Below are positions 44,512 through 53,677 of a stretch of 64,000 bases of DNA, in pieces. Under the pieces are notes generated by a model, which searched no databases, was not told where the DNA came from, and worked only from the letters and a program-made list of their open reading frames with translations. Both the position numbers and the translations under genes were made by a program. The DNA is from Profundibacter sp033851955 (GTDB lineage Bacteria; Pseudomonadota; Alphaproteobacteria; Rhodobacterales; Rhodobacteraceae). How positions within the stretch are numbered: position 1 is the stretch's first letter; each line of letters opens with the position of its first letter. Location of the stretch: assembly GCA_033851955.1 (NCBI GenBank), contig JAWSVK010000006.1, forward strand, positions 186,001-250,000, read 5' to 3'.

Positions 44512-45507
44512 GTGCACAAATTTTCTTTGCTTGATCTGTCGCCGATCCCCGAAGGCGGCACTGCAGCCGATGCGCTGCGCAACACGCTTGACCTTGCGCG
44601 TCATGCCGAGGCGGACGGGTATCATCGCTATTGGCTGGCCGAGCATCACAACATGCCCGGTATCGCCAGCGCGGCGACTTCTGTGGTGATCGGAGCGGTT
44701 GCGGCAGCGACCCAGACTATTCGGGTCGGCGCGGGCGGCGTTATGTTGCCCAACCACGCGCCTTTGGTGATTGCCGAACAGTTCGGCACGTTGGCCACAC
44801 TCTATCCTGATCGAATTGATTTGGGCTTGGGTCGCGCACCTGGCACCGATGGGGTAACGGCACATGCGTTGCGACGGAACATGGCGGCCAATGACAACTT
44901 CCCGCAGGACGTCATGGAGCTGCTGTCCTATTTGGATGAGGCCCCTGCCGGTGCGCAGATCCGCGCGATCCCGGGGCAGGGCACCCATGTGCCGGTTTGG
45001 GTGCTTGGTTCAAGCCTTTATGGCGCACAGCTGGCGGCGCATCTTGGACTGCCCTATGCGTTCGCCTCGCATTTTGCGCCTGAGATGTTGGAACAGGCAA
45101 TCGAAGAGTATCGAACGAGGTTTCAGCCGTCCCAAACCCTAGCCAAGCCGTATTTCATGCTGGCGGCAGGGGTATGTGCGGCAGATACAATTGAAGAGGC
45201 GGCGCATTTGCGCACATCCCAATTGCTGGCATTTGCACGTTTGCGGACAGGGCGACCCGGCCCGTTGCCGCGGCCAGTCGAGGACGTGACCACGGAGGTT
45301 TCAGCGCAGGTTTTGGCGCAGGTGGAGCATGCTCTTTCCTGTTCGGCGACGGGAGATGCAGAAACGGTTCACGCGGAATTGGGCGCGTTGATTGCAAAAT
45401 ATCAGCCTGATGAAATTATGGTGACAGGCATGATCCACGATCATGCGGCGCGCCTGAAGTCTTTTGAAATAGCGGCAGCGGCCCTGCGCGATATTGTTAA
45501 ACCATGA
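44512..45507 (+). CDS. Luciferase-like flavin monooxygenase
   Basis: The 331-residue protein belongs to the bacterial luciferase-like monooxygenases of the MsnO8 type: FSLLDLSPIPEGG at the start, YHRYWLAEHHNMPGIASAA (about 43-61), GAGGVMLPNHAPLVIAEQFG, and the family end with EIMVTGMIHD. These enzymes use reduced FMN and oxygen; the substrate is unknown. The start is GTG with GGAG upstream. Its stop overlaps the start of the globin gene as ATGA. Confidence 0.92.
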   Translation: MHKFSLLDLSPIPEGGTAADALRNTLDLARHAEADGYHRYWLAEHHNMPGIASAATSVVIGAVAAATQTIRVGAGGVMLPNHAPLVIAEQFGTLATLYPDRIDLGLGRAPGTDGVTAHALRRNMAANDNFPQDVMELLSYLDEAPAGAQIRAIPGQGTHVPVWVLGSSLYGAQLAAHLGLPYAFASHFAPEMLEQAIEEYRTRFQPSQTLAKPYFMLAAGVCAADTIEEAAHLRTSQLLAFARLRTGRPGPLPRPVEDVTTEVSAQVLAQVEHALSCSATGDAETVHAELGALIAKYQPDEIMVTGMIHDHAARLKSFEIAAAALRDIVKP

Positions 45508-46112
45508 CGCAGGCAGTTCCGAATATGTACCCGACGCAGCAGGGTTATATGACGAAGGTGACGCAGCGGGCCTATATCACATCGGCAATTGCCAAAAACC
45601 TGCTACCCAATGACGCCCATAGGATGGCGCCGATCGTCTCGCTTACCGCGTCAAAGGACCAGACCAAGCCCATTCAATTTTGGCAATTGTATTCGGTGCT
45701 GGGGCAGGACCCGATTGTGAATATCGTCGATGATTTTTACCAACGTGTCTTTGCGGATGAAGATTGGTTCACCTCAATATTTGCGCGGGTTGGTGGTATT
45801 GGCCATCACATAAATACGCAGGCCTCGATGTGGGTAGATGTGATGGGCGGCGGTCCCTATTACCACGGCGCGGAATTTCGGCTGAACTTTCACCACACTC
45901 ATAATGCGATGGAGCTGATGAATGAAAAAGGTGCGGCACGCTGGTCGCAGTTAATGTTCGACACCCTTGAGGATTCAGCGCAGCATATGGCGGTGGATGC
46001 GAGGGTTCGCCCCAGTATCAATACATTCCTGACCCATTTCATGGGCAAATACGCGGCGGAGTTTCAGTTTGAAAATCGCAGCATGTTTGGGGAAACCAAC
46101 CCGTCTTACTAG
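45504..46112 (+). CDS. Truncated-hemoglobin-like globin
   Basis: The 202-residue protein has a 45-60 residue N-terminal extension and then a globin-like helical domain: WQLYSVLGQDPIVNIVDDFYQRVFAD (helices A-B), SMWVDVMGGG, then FHHTHNAMELM with the likely proximal histidine, and a long C-terminal helix. Truncated globins bind haem and often deal with oxygen or nitric oxide. It is translationally coupled to the flavin monooxygenase upstream. The group (I, II or III) cannot be fixed by eye. Confidence 0.8.
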   Translation: MTQAVPNMYPTQQGYMTKVTQRAYITSAIAKNLLPNDAHRMAPIVSLTASKDQTKPIQFWQLYSVLGQDPIVNIVDDFYQRVFADEDWFTSIFARVGGIGHHINTQASMWVDVMGGGPYYHGAEFRLNFHHTHNAMELMNEKGAARWSQLMFDTLEDSAQHMAVDARVRPSINTFLTHFMGKYAAEFQFENRSMFGETNPSY

Positions 46113-46146
46113 TGCATCACCACCAAACTACTAACAATTTGAAAGG

Positions 46147-46161
46147 TTAAGAGGGTGTTTA
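46147..46161 (+). promoter_or_regulatory. CtrA-like binding site upstream of motB
   Basis: TTAA-GAGGGTG-TTTA matches the CtrA consensus TTAA-N7-TTAA with one mismatch, 48 bases before the motB start. CtrA controls flagellar genes in Rhodobacteraceae. Confidence 0.6.
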
Positions 46162-46208
46162 CCCCGGCCTGCTATTCCTGTCCTTGGGTGAATAAACGAG
46201 GTGGTGGA

Positions 46209-47027
46209 ATGGATGCGCAATCAAACGCGCCAGTCATTATCATCAAGCGTAAAAAAATCATAGCAGGCGGCGGGCACCATGGTGGTGCTTGGAAAGTTGC
46301 CTATGCGGATTTCGTGACGGCCATGATGGCCTTTTTTATGCTGATGTGGCTGTTGAACGCGACGACTGAAAGTCAACGAAAGGGAATTGCGGACTACTTT
46401 AGTCCGACGATTCCACTGGCCCGGGTATCGGGCGGTGGCGATGGTGCCTTTGGCGGGGACAGTGTGTTCTCCGAAGAGACCTTGGCACGCAACGGCTCTG
46501 GGGCTGCGACTTTTGCTGCCGCTATGCAAGAGGGGTCTAGCGGACACTCGGCTGAGGACAGTGATAACCTGTCAGAAGTTGAATCGATGCTCTCTGGTGG
46601 CGGTGGTGAGAGTCTGGTGATGGACAATGCGATGAAGCATATTATCACCCGTGTCACCGACGAGGGGCTGATTGTCGAGCTGTTTGACCTTGAGGATTCT
46701 CTTTTGTTTGTTAAGGGCACAACAACACCAACGCCGCTGCTGAATGAGATCAGCAAGATGATGGTGGATGTATTCTCGATCGTGAAAAATGAAGTCGCGG
46801 TCAACGGACATATTCGGTCTCAGCCTATCGTGTTGGCGAATAATCCGGTTTGGGATTTGTCATCCGTGCGGGCAGATACTTTGCGCCAGCTTTTGGAAGG
46901 TGACGGGCTTGATGGGCAACGTATTCAGCGGGTGACCGGATATGCAGACCGCAAACCAGCTGTGGCCAATCCGATGGCGGTCCGAAACAACCGGATAGAA
47001 CTAATCCTATTGCGATCGGATAAGTAG
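46209..47027 (+). CDS. motB: MotB, flagellar stator protein
   Basis: MotB anchors the stator to peptidoglycan and forms the proton channel with MotA. The 272-residue product has a short basic N-terminus, one membrane helix containing the proton-accepting aspartate in WKVAYADFVTAMMAFFMLMW (about 30-49), a serine/glycine-rich linker, and a C-terminal OmpA-like domain (VNGHIRSQP, DLSSVRADTLRQLL, RNNRIELIL). The ATG at 46209 has GAGGTGG upstream and is preferred to an earlier GTG. motA is 10 kb away at 57-58 kb. Confidence 0.93.
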   Translation: MDAQSNAPVIIIKRKKIIAGGGHHGGAWKVAYADFVTAMMAFFMLMWLLNATTESQRKGIADYFSPTIPLARVSGGGDGAFGGDSVFSEETLARNGSGAATFAAAMQEGSSGHSAEDSDNLSEVESMLSGGGGESLVMDNAMKHIITRVTDEGLIVELFDLEDSLLFVKGTTTPTPLLNEISKMMVDVFSIVKNEVAVNGHIRSQPIVLANNPVWDLSSVRADTLRQLLEGDGLDGQRIQRVTGYADRKPAVANPMAVRNNRIELILLRSDK

Positions 47028-47065
47028 AGATGCGCCAAAAGTATAAATAGGTTCAATTTTACCTG

Positions 47066-47080
47066 TTAGCGCTCTGTTAA
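47066..47080 (+). promoter_or_regulatory. CtrA-like binding site upstream of flgE
   Basis: TTAG-CGCTCTG-TTAA matches TTAA-N7-TTAA with one mismatch, about 60 bases before the flgE start. Confidence 0.6.
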
Positions 47081-47141
47081 TGGCGCGCCCTTATTGCTGT
47101 TTGTCGAGACCAACTTGGTCGATGCAGCAGAAAGGCGCACC

Positions 47142-48449
47142 ATGACTATATCATCTTCGCTAAATGCAGGCGTTGCAGGCCTTGCGGCCAATGCAACACG
47201 TCTGGCCGCAATTTCCGATAACATCGCAAACTCTGGCACCTATGGTTATAAGCGGGCCGAGGCAGACTTCGGATCCCTAGTAATCAACAATAACCCCGGC
47301 TCTGGCAAATACTCTGCTGGTGGTGTTCGGGCCTCAACAATACGTTTGATCGAAGAGCGCGGCGCGTTGGTTTCAACTTCAAATGCTATGGATATCGCGG
47401 TAGGTGGACGCGGCATGTTGCCCGTAACAACAGCAGTATCGCTTGGAAATACCAGTGGCGACCAGCCGCTGATGATGACCACAACAGGTTCGTTCCACAC
47501 AGATTCGAACGGGGTTCTGAAGACTGAATCTGGTTTGGTTCTGCTGGGTTGGCCCGCAGAATCAGACGGTACGATTTCGACCTATCCACGTGATACCATC
47601 TCGGGCCTCGAACCGGTTGTTATTAATGCCAACCAATCCGCTGGCGATCCCACGACAGTAATGAACTTGGGTGTGAATCTGCCAGCAACCGAAACTGCCA
47701 CAGGTTCCTCGGGCGACGCATTGCCGTTGTCTGTTGAATATTTTGGCAACCTAGGTACCTCTGAAACGCTGGATATTTCCTTTACGCCGACAGTTCCAGG
47801 TACAGGATCGTCTAACACTTGGACCATGCAAATCACAGATTCAGCCCAAGCTGGCGCTGTGATCGGCGAATATACGCTGGTCTTTGACGATACACGGGCC
47901 AACGGAGGTACGCTCGCTTCGGTGACAGCCGTGTCTGGTGGCGCTTACAATCCAGCAGATGGCACATTGGCTCTGACCGTAGATGGTGGCCCACTGACGA
48001 TGACCATTGGTAGTGTCGGCGACCCCAACGGCTTGACGCAGCTTTCGGACAGCTTTGCGCCGACATCGATCACCAAGGATGGATCACCCGTTGGCAACCT
48101 GACGTCGGTTGAAATTGATGACAACGGCTATATCAGCGCGACATATGACACTGGATTTATCCGGCGGATTTATCAGGTGCCATTGGTGGATGTTCCGAAC
48201 ACGAATGGTCTGATTTCACTAAGCAACCAATCCTATCAAGTATCGCCCAGCTCTGGATCGTTCTTTCTGTGGGATGCTGGTGACGGCCCCACCGGATCTA
48301 TTGAAGGCTATGCGCGTGAAAGTTCTGCCACCGATGTGGCGGGTGAATTGACGGCGCTTATCCAAACACAGCGCGCTTATTCTTCGAATGCAAAAGTGAT
48401 CCAAACGGTTGATGAAATGCTACAGGAAACAACGAATATCAAACGATAA
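47142..48449 (+). CDS. flgE: Flagellar hook protein FlgE
   Basis: FlgE builds the hook. The 435-residue protein begins with the axial-protein rod motif SSLNAGVAGLAANATRLAAISDNIANSGTYGYKRAEADF and ends with a flagellar C-terminal domain (ELTALIQTQRAYSSNAKVIQTVDEML). The middle is a variable beta-rich region. The ATG at 47142 with AAAGG upstream is preferred to an in-frame start 16 codons earlier. It is followed by flgK after 26 bases. Confidence 0.95.
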   Translation: MTISSSLNAGVAGLAANATRLAAISDNIANSGTYGYKRAEADFGSLVINNNPGSGKYSAGGVRASTIRLIEERGALVSTSNAMDIAVGGRGMLPVTTAVSLGNTSGDQPLMMTTTGSFHTDSNGVLKTESGLVLLGWPAESDGTISTYPRDTISGLEPVVINANQSAGDPTTVMNLGVNLPATETATGSSGDALPLSVEYFGNLGTSETLDISFTPTVPGTGSSNTWTMQITDSAQAGAVIGEYTLVFDDTRANGGTLASVTAVSGGAYNPADGTLALTVDGGPLTMTIGSVGDPNGLTQLSDSFAPTSITKDGSPVGNLTSVEIDDNGYISATYDTGFIRRIYQVPLVDVPNTNGLISLSNQSYQVSPSSGSFFLWDAGDGPTGSIEGYARESSATDVAGELTALIQTQRAYSSNAKVIQTVDEMLQETTNIKR

Positions 48450-48475
48450 GCTGGGGGATTGAAGGAGGCTAGACC

Positions 48476-49930
48476 ATGAGTATGTCAAGCACACTATCCA
48501 ATGCGCTTTCGGGCTTAACCGCTTCGTCACGCACGGCCGAAACGGTTTCGTCGAATATCGCGAACGCACTAACAGACGGGTATGGCAGGCGAGAAATTAA
48601 CCTGTCTTCCCGCGTGTTGGGTGGTCAAGGGGCGGGTGTTCATATTGATGGTGTTTCACGGATTGTCGATCAGGTCGTGTTGGGCGACAGGCGTTTGGCC
48701 GATGCCTCTTTGGGAGCGTCCTCAACCCATGCAGGGTTTTTGCAACGCATTGAGGATGTGATTGGCGAGCCCGGTGTTCCTGGCTCACTTTCAGATCGGT
48801 TGGCGGGGTTGGATGCATCATTCGTTGAAGCCGCAAGTCGCCCCGACTCTGAGCCACGGTTACAGAATATTTTGCGCAATGCACAAGGATTGACCGATCA
48901 TATCAATATCATTTCACGAGAGATCCAAAGCCAAAGGACACAAGCGGATCAATCCATTTCACAACAAGTAGATTTGCTGAACAATTCCCTGCAGCAAATT
49001 GAACAATTAAACCACACTATTTTGGCACAAAACAGCGGTGGGCGAGATACATCAGCATTGTTGGACCAACGTCAGCAATTGGTTGATCAAATCTCGTCGA
49101 TTGTGCCTGTGCGGGCCGTTCCTCGCGATAGGGGACAAATTGCCTTGATCACGACCGGGGGTGCGATTCTGTTGGATGGGCGTCCCGCTGACATCGGGTT
49201 TACCTCGGTTGGATTGATCACCGAAGATATGAGTTTTTCTGCCGGGTCCCTATCGGGTCTAACTCTGAACGGAAATCCGGTCAGTACCAGTGGAAATGGT
49301 ATTTTGTCAGGCGGCTCCTTAACCGCGTTGTTCGAGGTGCGGGATGAGCTGTCGGTTGCAGCGCAGGACAATCTAGACTCCTTCGCGCGCGATTTGGTTG
49401 AGCGGTTCCAAAACCCCGCAGTGGATACAACACTTGGCGTGTTAGATGCCGGAATTTTTACGGATGCTGGTGCATTTTTTGACTCAGTCAATGAAGCTGG
49501 TCTTTCAACACGCCTATCGATCAATGGGCTGATTGATCCGTTGGCCGGTGGTGACATTTGGAGACTTCGTGATGGGCTGGGTGCTGTTACACAAGGCGAT
49601 GTTGGCAACGCGACGCTTTTGCAAAACTTGTCTACTGCGCTGACAACCACGCAAGTTCCTGTGTCTGGCAGTATCACAAATGCAACCCGTTCCTCCTCGG
49701 GACTGGCATCAGATTACCTTTCGGCGATCAGTGCAGGGCGTCAATCTGCTGAGGCAGAAATCGCATTCTCGGTTACCAAAGTAGACACTCTAAAAGCACA
49801 AGAATTGCAGGGTGGTGTTGATACAGACTACGAGATGCAACAACTGTTGATGGTTGAGCAATCATTTGCTGCCAACGCTCGCGTTATGCAGACTGTGGAT
49901 GACCTGATCCAAACACTTTTGAGGATGTAA
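48476..49930 (+). CDS. flgK: Flagellar hook-associated protein 1, FlgK
   Basis: FlgK joins hook and filament. The 484-residue protein has the axial N-terminal motif LSNALSGLTASSRTAETVSSNIANA (about 7-31), a coiled-coil stretch around 130-190, and the C-terminal DTDYEMQQLLMVEQSFAANARVMQTVDDLI. AAGGAGG is seven bases before the ATG. flgL begins three bases after its stop. Confidence 0.95.
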   Translation: MSMSSTLSNALSGLTASSRTAETVSSNIANALTDGYGRREINLSSRVLGGQGAGVHIDGVSRIVDQVVLGDRRLADASLGASSTHAGFLQRIEDVIGEPGVPGSLSDRLAGLDASFVEAASRPDSEPRLQNILRNAQGLTDHINIISREIQSQRTQADQSISQQVDLLNNSLQQIEQLNHTILAQNSGGRDTSALLDQRQQLVDQISSIVPVRAVPRDRGQIALITTGGAILLDGRPADIGFTSVGLITEDMSFSAGSLSGLTLNGNPVSTSGNGILSGGSLTALFEVRDELSVAAQDNLDSFARDLVERFQNPAVDTTLGVLDAGIFTDAGAFFDSVNEAGLSTRLSINGLIDPLAGGDIWRLRDGLGAVTQGDVGNATLLQNLSTALTTTQVPVSGSITNATRSSSGLASDYLSAISAGRQSAEAEIAFSVTKVDTLKAQELQGGVDTDYEMQQLLMVEQSFAANARVMQTVDDLIQTLLRM

Positions 49931-49933
49931 AAC

Positions 49934-50944
49934 ATGAGTTACATTTCAATCGGCGATATGGCGCAAACCTATATGATACGGCGCCAAAACACGCAGCTTA
50001 AAGAAACGGCAACCCGGTTGTCCAATGAACTGTCCACCGGGCAGACCAGCGATGTTTCCAAGCGGTTTTCGGGGGATTTCTCGGTCGTGTCCTCGATTGA
50101 AACCTCGCTCACATCGTTGCAGTCCTATAAGGGAGCAGCAAAAGAGGCAGGGCTGTTTTCAACCGTAATGCAAGCGTCCTTGGACATAGTGCAAGGTCGA
50201 ACAACTGCGGCAGTATCAGCGTTGTTATTAACCGGCAATTCGGCCAGTCAAACGCAGATACAAAATACGGCATCTGATGTACGACAAAAATTTGACGCTG
50301 TGGTTTCTGCGCTGAATACACAAACGGGCGGCCGTAGTATTTTCGCCGGGGCGGCCACTGATGGCCCAGCGATTGCATCGGCGGATGTTATTATTGCCGA
50401 CCTACAGCTCGCGATTGCGGGGTTAACGACCGCCACTGACATAGAAACCGCCGTTAACACTTGGTTTGACGCACCTGGCGGAGGATATGAAACCGTCGGT
50501 TATCTGGGATCAACCACGCCCCTCGCCCCGTTCAAGATTGGAGCGCGTCAAGAAGCAGATGTCTCCACTACGGCGTCTAATTCTGTAATACGAGACACCC
50601 TAAAAAGTTTGGCAATGGTTGCATTGGTTTCCGAAGGTGCGCTTGCAGGAGATATTTCAGAACAGGCATTACTGTTGCAAAATGCTGGCAATGCCTTGCT
50701 TACGGTTGGCGACAAGCAAACTGGATTGCGGGCAAATTTGGGCACAGTTGAGGCACATATTGAATTGGTCTCGACCCAAACCGCGACAGAAATTTCAGCA
50801 CTTGAAATTGTCAAAACCGAGCTGTTGTCGGTCGACCCATACACAGCCGCCAGCGAGCTGGAAGCCATCCAGACTCAGTTGGAAACACTATACGCTACAA
50901 CCGCGCGCATGTCGCGCCTCAGCCTTGTGGATTTCTTAACATGA
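49934..50944 (+). CDS. flgL: Flagellar hook-associated protein 3, FlgL
   Basis: FlgL is the second hook-filament junction protein. The 336-residue, flagellin-like protein has the N-terminal coiled region (SIGDMAQTYMIRRQNTQLKETATRLSNELSTGQTSDV) and the C-terminal helix LEAIQTQLETLYATTARMSRLSLVDFL. It is coupled to flgK before it and overlaps flgI by four bases. Confidence 0.93.
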   Translation: MSYISIGDMAQTYMIRRQNTQLKETATRLSNELSTGQTSDVSKRFSGDFSVVSSIETSLTSLQSYKGAAKEAGLFSTVMQASLDIVQGRTTAAVSALLLTGNSASQTQIQNTASDVRQKFDAVVSALNTQTGGRSIFAGAATDGPAIASADVIIADLQLAIAGLTTATDIETAVNTWFDAPGGGYETVGYLGSTTPLAPFKIGARQEADVSTTASNSVIRDTLKSLAMVALVSEGALAGDISEQALLLQNAGNALLTVGDKQTGLRANLGTVEAHIELVSTQTATEISALEIVKTELLSVDPYTAASELEAIQTQLETLYATTARMSRLSLVDFLT

Positions 50945-52047
50945 TCAACCGCTTTCTAGCTCTTCTCGCAACGCTCATTTTGGTGCCATCCCTTTCGATG
51001 GCCAGTCCAATTCGAATCAAGGATTTGGTCGAGTTCGATGGCGTCCGCGGCAACGATTTGGTGGGGTACGGTCTGGTTGTTGGGCTAAACGGGACGGGTG
51101 ACGGCATCCGAAACGCGCCCTTCACAGAAGAAATCATGACTAATATTCTGGAGCGCCTGGGTGTAAATATAACAGGTGAGCAGTTCCGTCCAAAAAATGT
51201 TGCCGCTGTTTTTGTGACGGCCAATTTGCCTGCGTTCGCACGGGCAGGAGGGCGCATAGATGTAACAGTTTCTGCCATCGGTGACGCTAAAAGCCTGTTG
51301 GGCGGTACGCTTATTATGACACCTTTGAATGCAGCAGATGGCAAAATCTATGCGGTCAGTCAGGGCACTATTATCGCGGGCGGCGCCTCGGCAGAAGGGG
51401 ATGCGAGCAGCGTTGTCCAAGGGGTGCCAACTTCAGGGGTTATCCCCTCAGGCGCATATGTCGAACGCGAGATTGAATTTGATTTTGGAAACCTGTCTCA
51501 AATCAGGTTGGCACTGCGCAGTCCGGATTTCACGACGGCCGAACGTATCGAGCGCGCGATTAACAAATCGTTTGGCAGGGGTGTGGCGCGGATGTTGGAT
51601 GCCGGCACGGTGCAATTGGATATTAAGGCGACGCGTCAGGCCTCTGCTGCGCATGCCATATCCAAAATTGAAAACGTATTGGTCGAGCCGCAGCGAAAAG
51701 CCCGTGTTGTGGTTGATCAACGCTCAGGCACGATCGTTATGGGTGATGATGTGCGAATTTCCCGCGTTGCCGTATCACAGGGGAACCTGACATTGCGCAT
51801 AGAAGAACAACCGATCGTTGTTCAGCCGAACCCATTCGCAGCTGGGCAAAGCGTTGTGGTGCCTCGCACCTCGGCCTCAATTCAAGAAGAGCCGGGGGTT
51901 GGACTGGCTGAAATACCAGAAGGTACTTCACTTTCGGAGGTTATAGCAGGCTTGAACGCACTGGGCGTTTCGCCGCGAGACATGATCGATATATTGAAAA
52001 GCATCAAAGCGGCAGGGGCATTACATGCCGAATTTGTTGTCAGGTAA
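50941..52047 (+). CDS. flgI: Flagellar P-ring protein FlgI
   Basis: FlgI forms the P ring around the rod in the peptidoglycan layer. The 368-residue protein has a signal peptide (about 1-20, ending near SMAS), then RIKDLVEFDGVRGNDLVGYGLVVGLNGTGDG, ISVTVSAIGDAKSLLGGTL-like sequence, and the C-terminal SLSEVIAGLNALGVSPRDMIDILKSIKAAGALHAEF. Its end lies 15 bases from the end of the convergent fliP. Confidence 0.96.
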   Translation: MINRFLALLATLILVPSLSMASPIRIKDLVEFDGVRGNDLVGYGLVVGLNGTGDGIRNAPFTEEIMTNILERLGVNITGEQFRPKNVAAVFVTANLPAFARAGGRIDVTVSAIGDAKSLLGGTLIMTPLNAADGKIYAVSQGTIIAGGASAEGDASSVVQGVPTSGVIPSGAYVEREIEFDFGNLSQIRLALRSPDFTTAERIERAINKSFGRGVARMLDAGTVQLDIKATRQASAAHAISKIENVLVEPQRKARVVVDQRSGTIVMGDDVRISRVAVSQGNLTLRIEEQPIVVQPNPFAAGQSVVVPRTSASIQEEPGVGLAEIPEGTSLSEVIAGLNALGVSPRDMIDILKSIKAAGALHAEFVVR

Positions 52048-52062
52048 GGTTCGTTCGGGTTG

Positions 52063-52809
52063 TCAGAAATAGCTTCTGACCAAAGCGCCTGATACGAGGG
52101 TCCAACCATCGGCAACAACAAAGAATGCGAGCTTGAAAGGCAGGGATACGATGGCTGGTGGGACCATCATCATGCCCATCGACATCAAAATAGCGGCCAC
52201 AACGAGGTCGATGATTAGAAACGGTAAGAAGATCAGAAAGCCGATTTCAAATGCACGTTCGATTTCAGACAACAAAAATGACGGCACCAGTAATGAAAGG
52301 GGCTGAACCGATGTTTCTCCAACGATTTTAGCTTCTGGGCGCAGTGCCACAAGAGATTCAAATGTGTCTGGGTCTATTCGTGCCGACATAAAATCCCGAA
52401 AGGGCGATATCGCCAACCTAAAGGATTGCTCGACGCTGATTTTGTCTTCAATTAGGGGCTCAATCCCAGTGACCCAAGCCTGCGTGAACACTGGTTCCAT
52501 GACGAAGTAGGTCAAGAACAGCGCAAGGCTGATAATCAGCATATTGGGCGGGGATTGTTGCAATCCAATTGCCTGGCGTAAAATGGCGAGAACCGTTACA
52601 ATGAACGGAAAACAAGTGATCATGATCGCAAGCCCTGGCACAATGCTAAGGATGGTAACCAGCACAAGCAGCTGAATGCTGCGCGCCGCAATTGAGCCTT
52701 CATCACCCAGCGAAATCGATATTTCTTGGGCAGAAACTGGCGCGGCAAACATGGTTAACGCAATTGCGAAAACCCCGAGTATAATGTGGTGTGTGTAGCT
52801 ATTATTCAT
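52063..52809 (-). CDS. fliP: FliP, flagellar export gate protein
   Basis: FliP with FliQ and FliR forms the core of the flagellar export gate. The 248-residue protein has a cleavable signal peptide (ending near VSAQE, about 27), four membrane helices, and the family signatures FIVTVLAILRQAIGLQQSPPNML and IDLVVAAILMSMGMMMVPPAIVSLPFK. It is the last gene of the leftward string fliF-fliH-fliN-fliP. Confidence 0.96.
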   Translation of the reverse strand: MNNSYTHHIILGVFAIALTMFAAPVSAQEISISLGDEGSIAARSIQLLVLVTILSIVPGLAIMITCFPFIVTVLAILRQAIGLQQSPPNMLIISLALFLTYFVMEPVFTQAWVTGIEPLIEDKISVEQSFRLAISPFRDFMSARIDPDTFESLVALRPEAKIVGETSVQPLSLLVPSFLLSEIERAFEIGFLIFLPFLIIDLVVAAILMSMGMMMVPPAIVSLPFKLAFFVVADGWTLVSGALVRSYF

Positions 52810-52812
52810 AAC

Positions 52813-53091
52813 TTATAGGCCGTCCTTTAAGTCAACGACTTCGGTCAGCCGAACCGCCAGCTGTCCTTCATGTTCGCCCTCAAGCTCCTGCAATTCACCC
52901 CGCGCGATCAATCGATCACCGACATAAAGCTCCACCGGATCCTCGATCCGCCGATCAAGTTGCAATACTGCATCTTGCTCTAGTTGCAGCAGTTCTCGAA
53001 TTTTGGGGTGCGCTTTGCCAACCGAGATTGTGATTTCGATTGGAACTTGGCCAAACGGGTTTACACCGCCATCTGTCGTTGTCTCACTCAT
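52813..53091 (-). CDS. fliN: FliN, flagellar C-ring switch protein
   Basis: FliN builds the base of the C ring. The 92-residue protein contains a SpoA/FliN domain: VPIEITISVGKAHPKIRELLQLEQDAVLQLD and DPVELYVGDRLIARGEL. The ATG at 53091 has AGGTGG six bases upstream and is preferred to one nine codons earlier. It overlaps fliH by eight bases and ends three bases before fliP begins. Confidence 0.93.
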   Translation of the reverse strand: MSETTTDGGVNPFGQVPIEITISVGKAHPKIRELLQLEQDAVLQLDRRIEDPVELYVGDRLIARGELQELEGEHEGQLAVRLTEVVDLKDGL

Positions 53092-53677
53092 TGACTGCCA
53101 CCTTTTCTTGTTGTTCAAAATACCCCTCTACGGATAGGGAAAAACTGGATAGTACGCTATCCAGGTCAACCAGCTTTTCCGTGTCGCCAAAACGCAAGTA
53201 AGCTTGCCCGTCGGCCATTGAGGGTTCTTCAACGATTTCGACGTCGAGATTTTCTTGGGCCTCGACTAATTGTTCTAGCGAGAGCCGGTTGGCGGGAGAA
53301 ATTACAATCTGAATACCGGCTTTGGTCTGGATTTCGGTGACAGAAAGAACCTCGTCAACGATGGTTTGTGGCAGAGATTCACGTGCCAATCTCGGCAATA
53401 CCTTTGACACCATTTCCTTTAGCAACGGTTCTAACGAACCCAAAATATGACTCCGCGCCTCGTGATAGGTAAATGACAACTCTTGAAGGTTACGGGCAAA
53501 ATCCGCGGCCACGCGCGACTGATCCTCTGATTGTGCTGCTGCAGCGTCATCCCAACCTGCCTTGTATCCCTGCTCAAAGGCTTCTAACCGGTGCTCTTCC
53601 AGACTGGTGTTGTTCGAAAGTGTTGGGTCATCCGAAACGATGCGGGTGTTGAATTCTTCAAATTGGTAAGTGGCCAT
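53084..53677 (-). CDS. fliH: FliH-like flagellar assembly protein
   Basis: FliH regulates the FliI ATPase and links it to the C ring. The 197-residue protein has low similarity but the right pattern: acidic N-terminus (YQFEEFNTRIVSDD), a helical region with EQGYKAGWDDAA, and a C-terminal V-ATPase-E-like part (PANRLSLEQLVEAQ, DGQAYLRFGDTEKLVDLD). Its place between fliF and fliN supports the name. The ATG at 53677 overlaps the fliF stop by one base (TGATG). Confidence 0.82.
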   Translation of the reverse strand: MATYQFEEFNTRIVSDDPTLSNNTSLEEHRLEAFEQGYKAGWDDAAAAQSEDQSRVAADFARNLQELSFTYHEARSHILGSLEPLLKEMVSKVLPRLARESLPQTIVDEVLSVTEIQTKAGIQIVISPANRLSLEQLVEAQENLDVEIVEEPSMADGQAYLRFGDTEKLVDLDSVLSSFSLSVEGYFEQQEKVAVNE

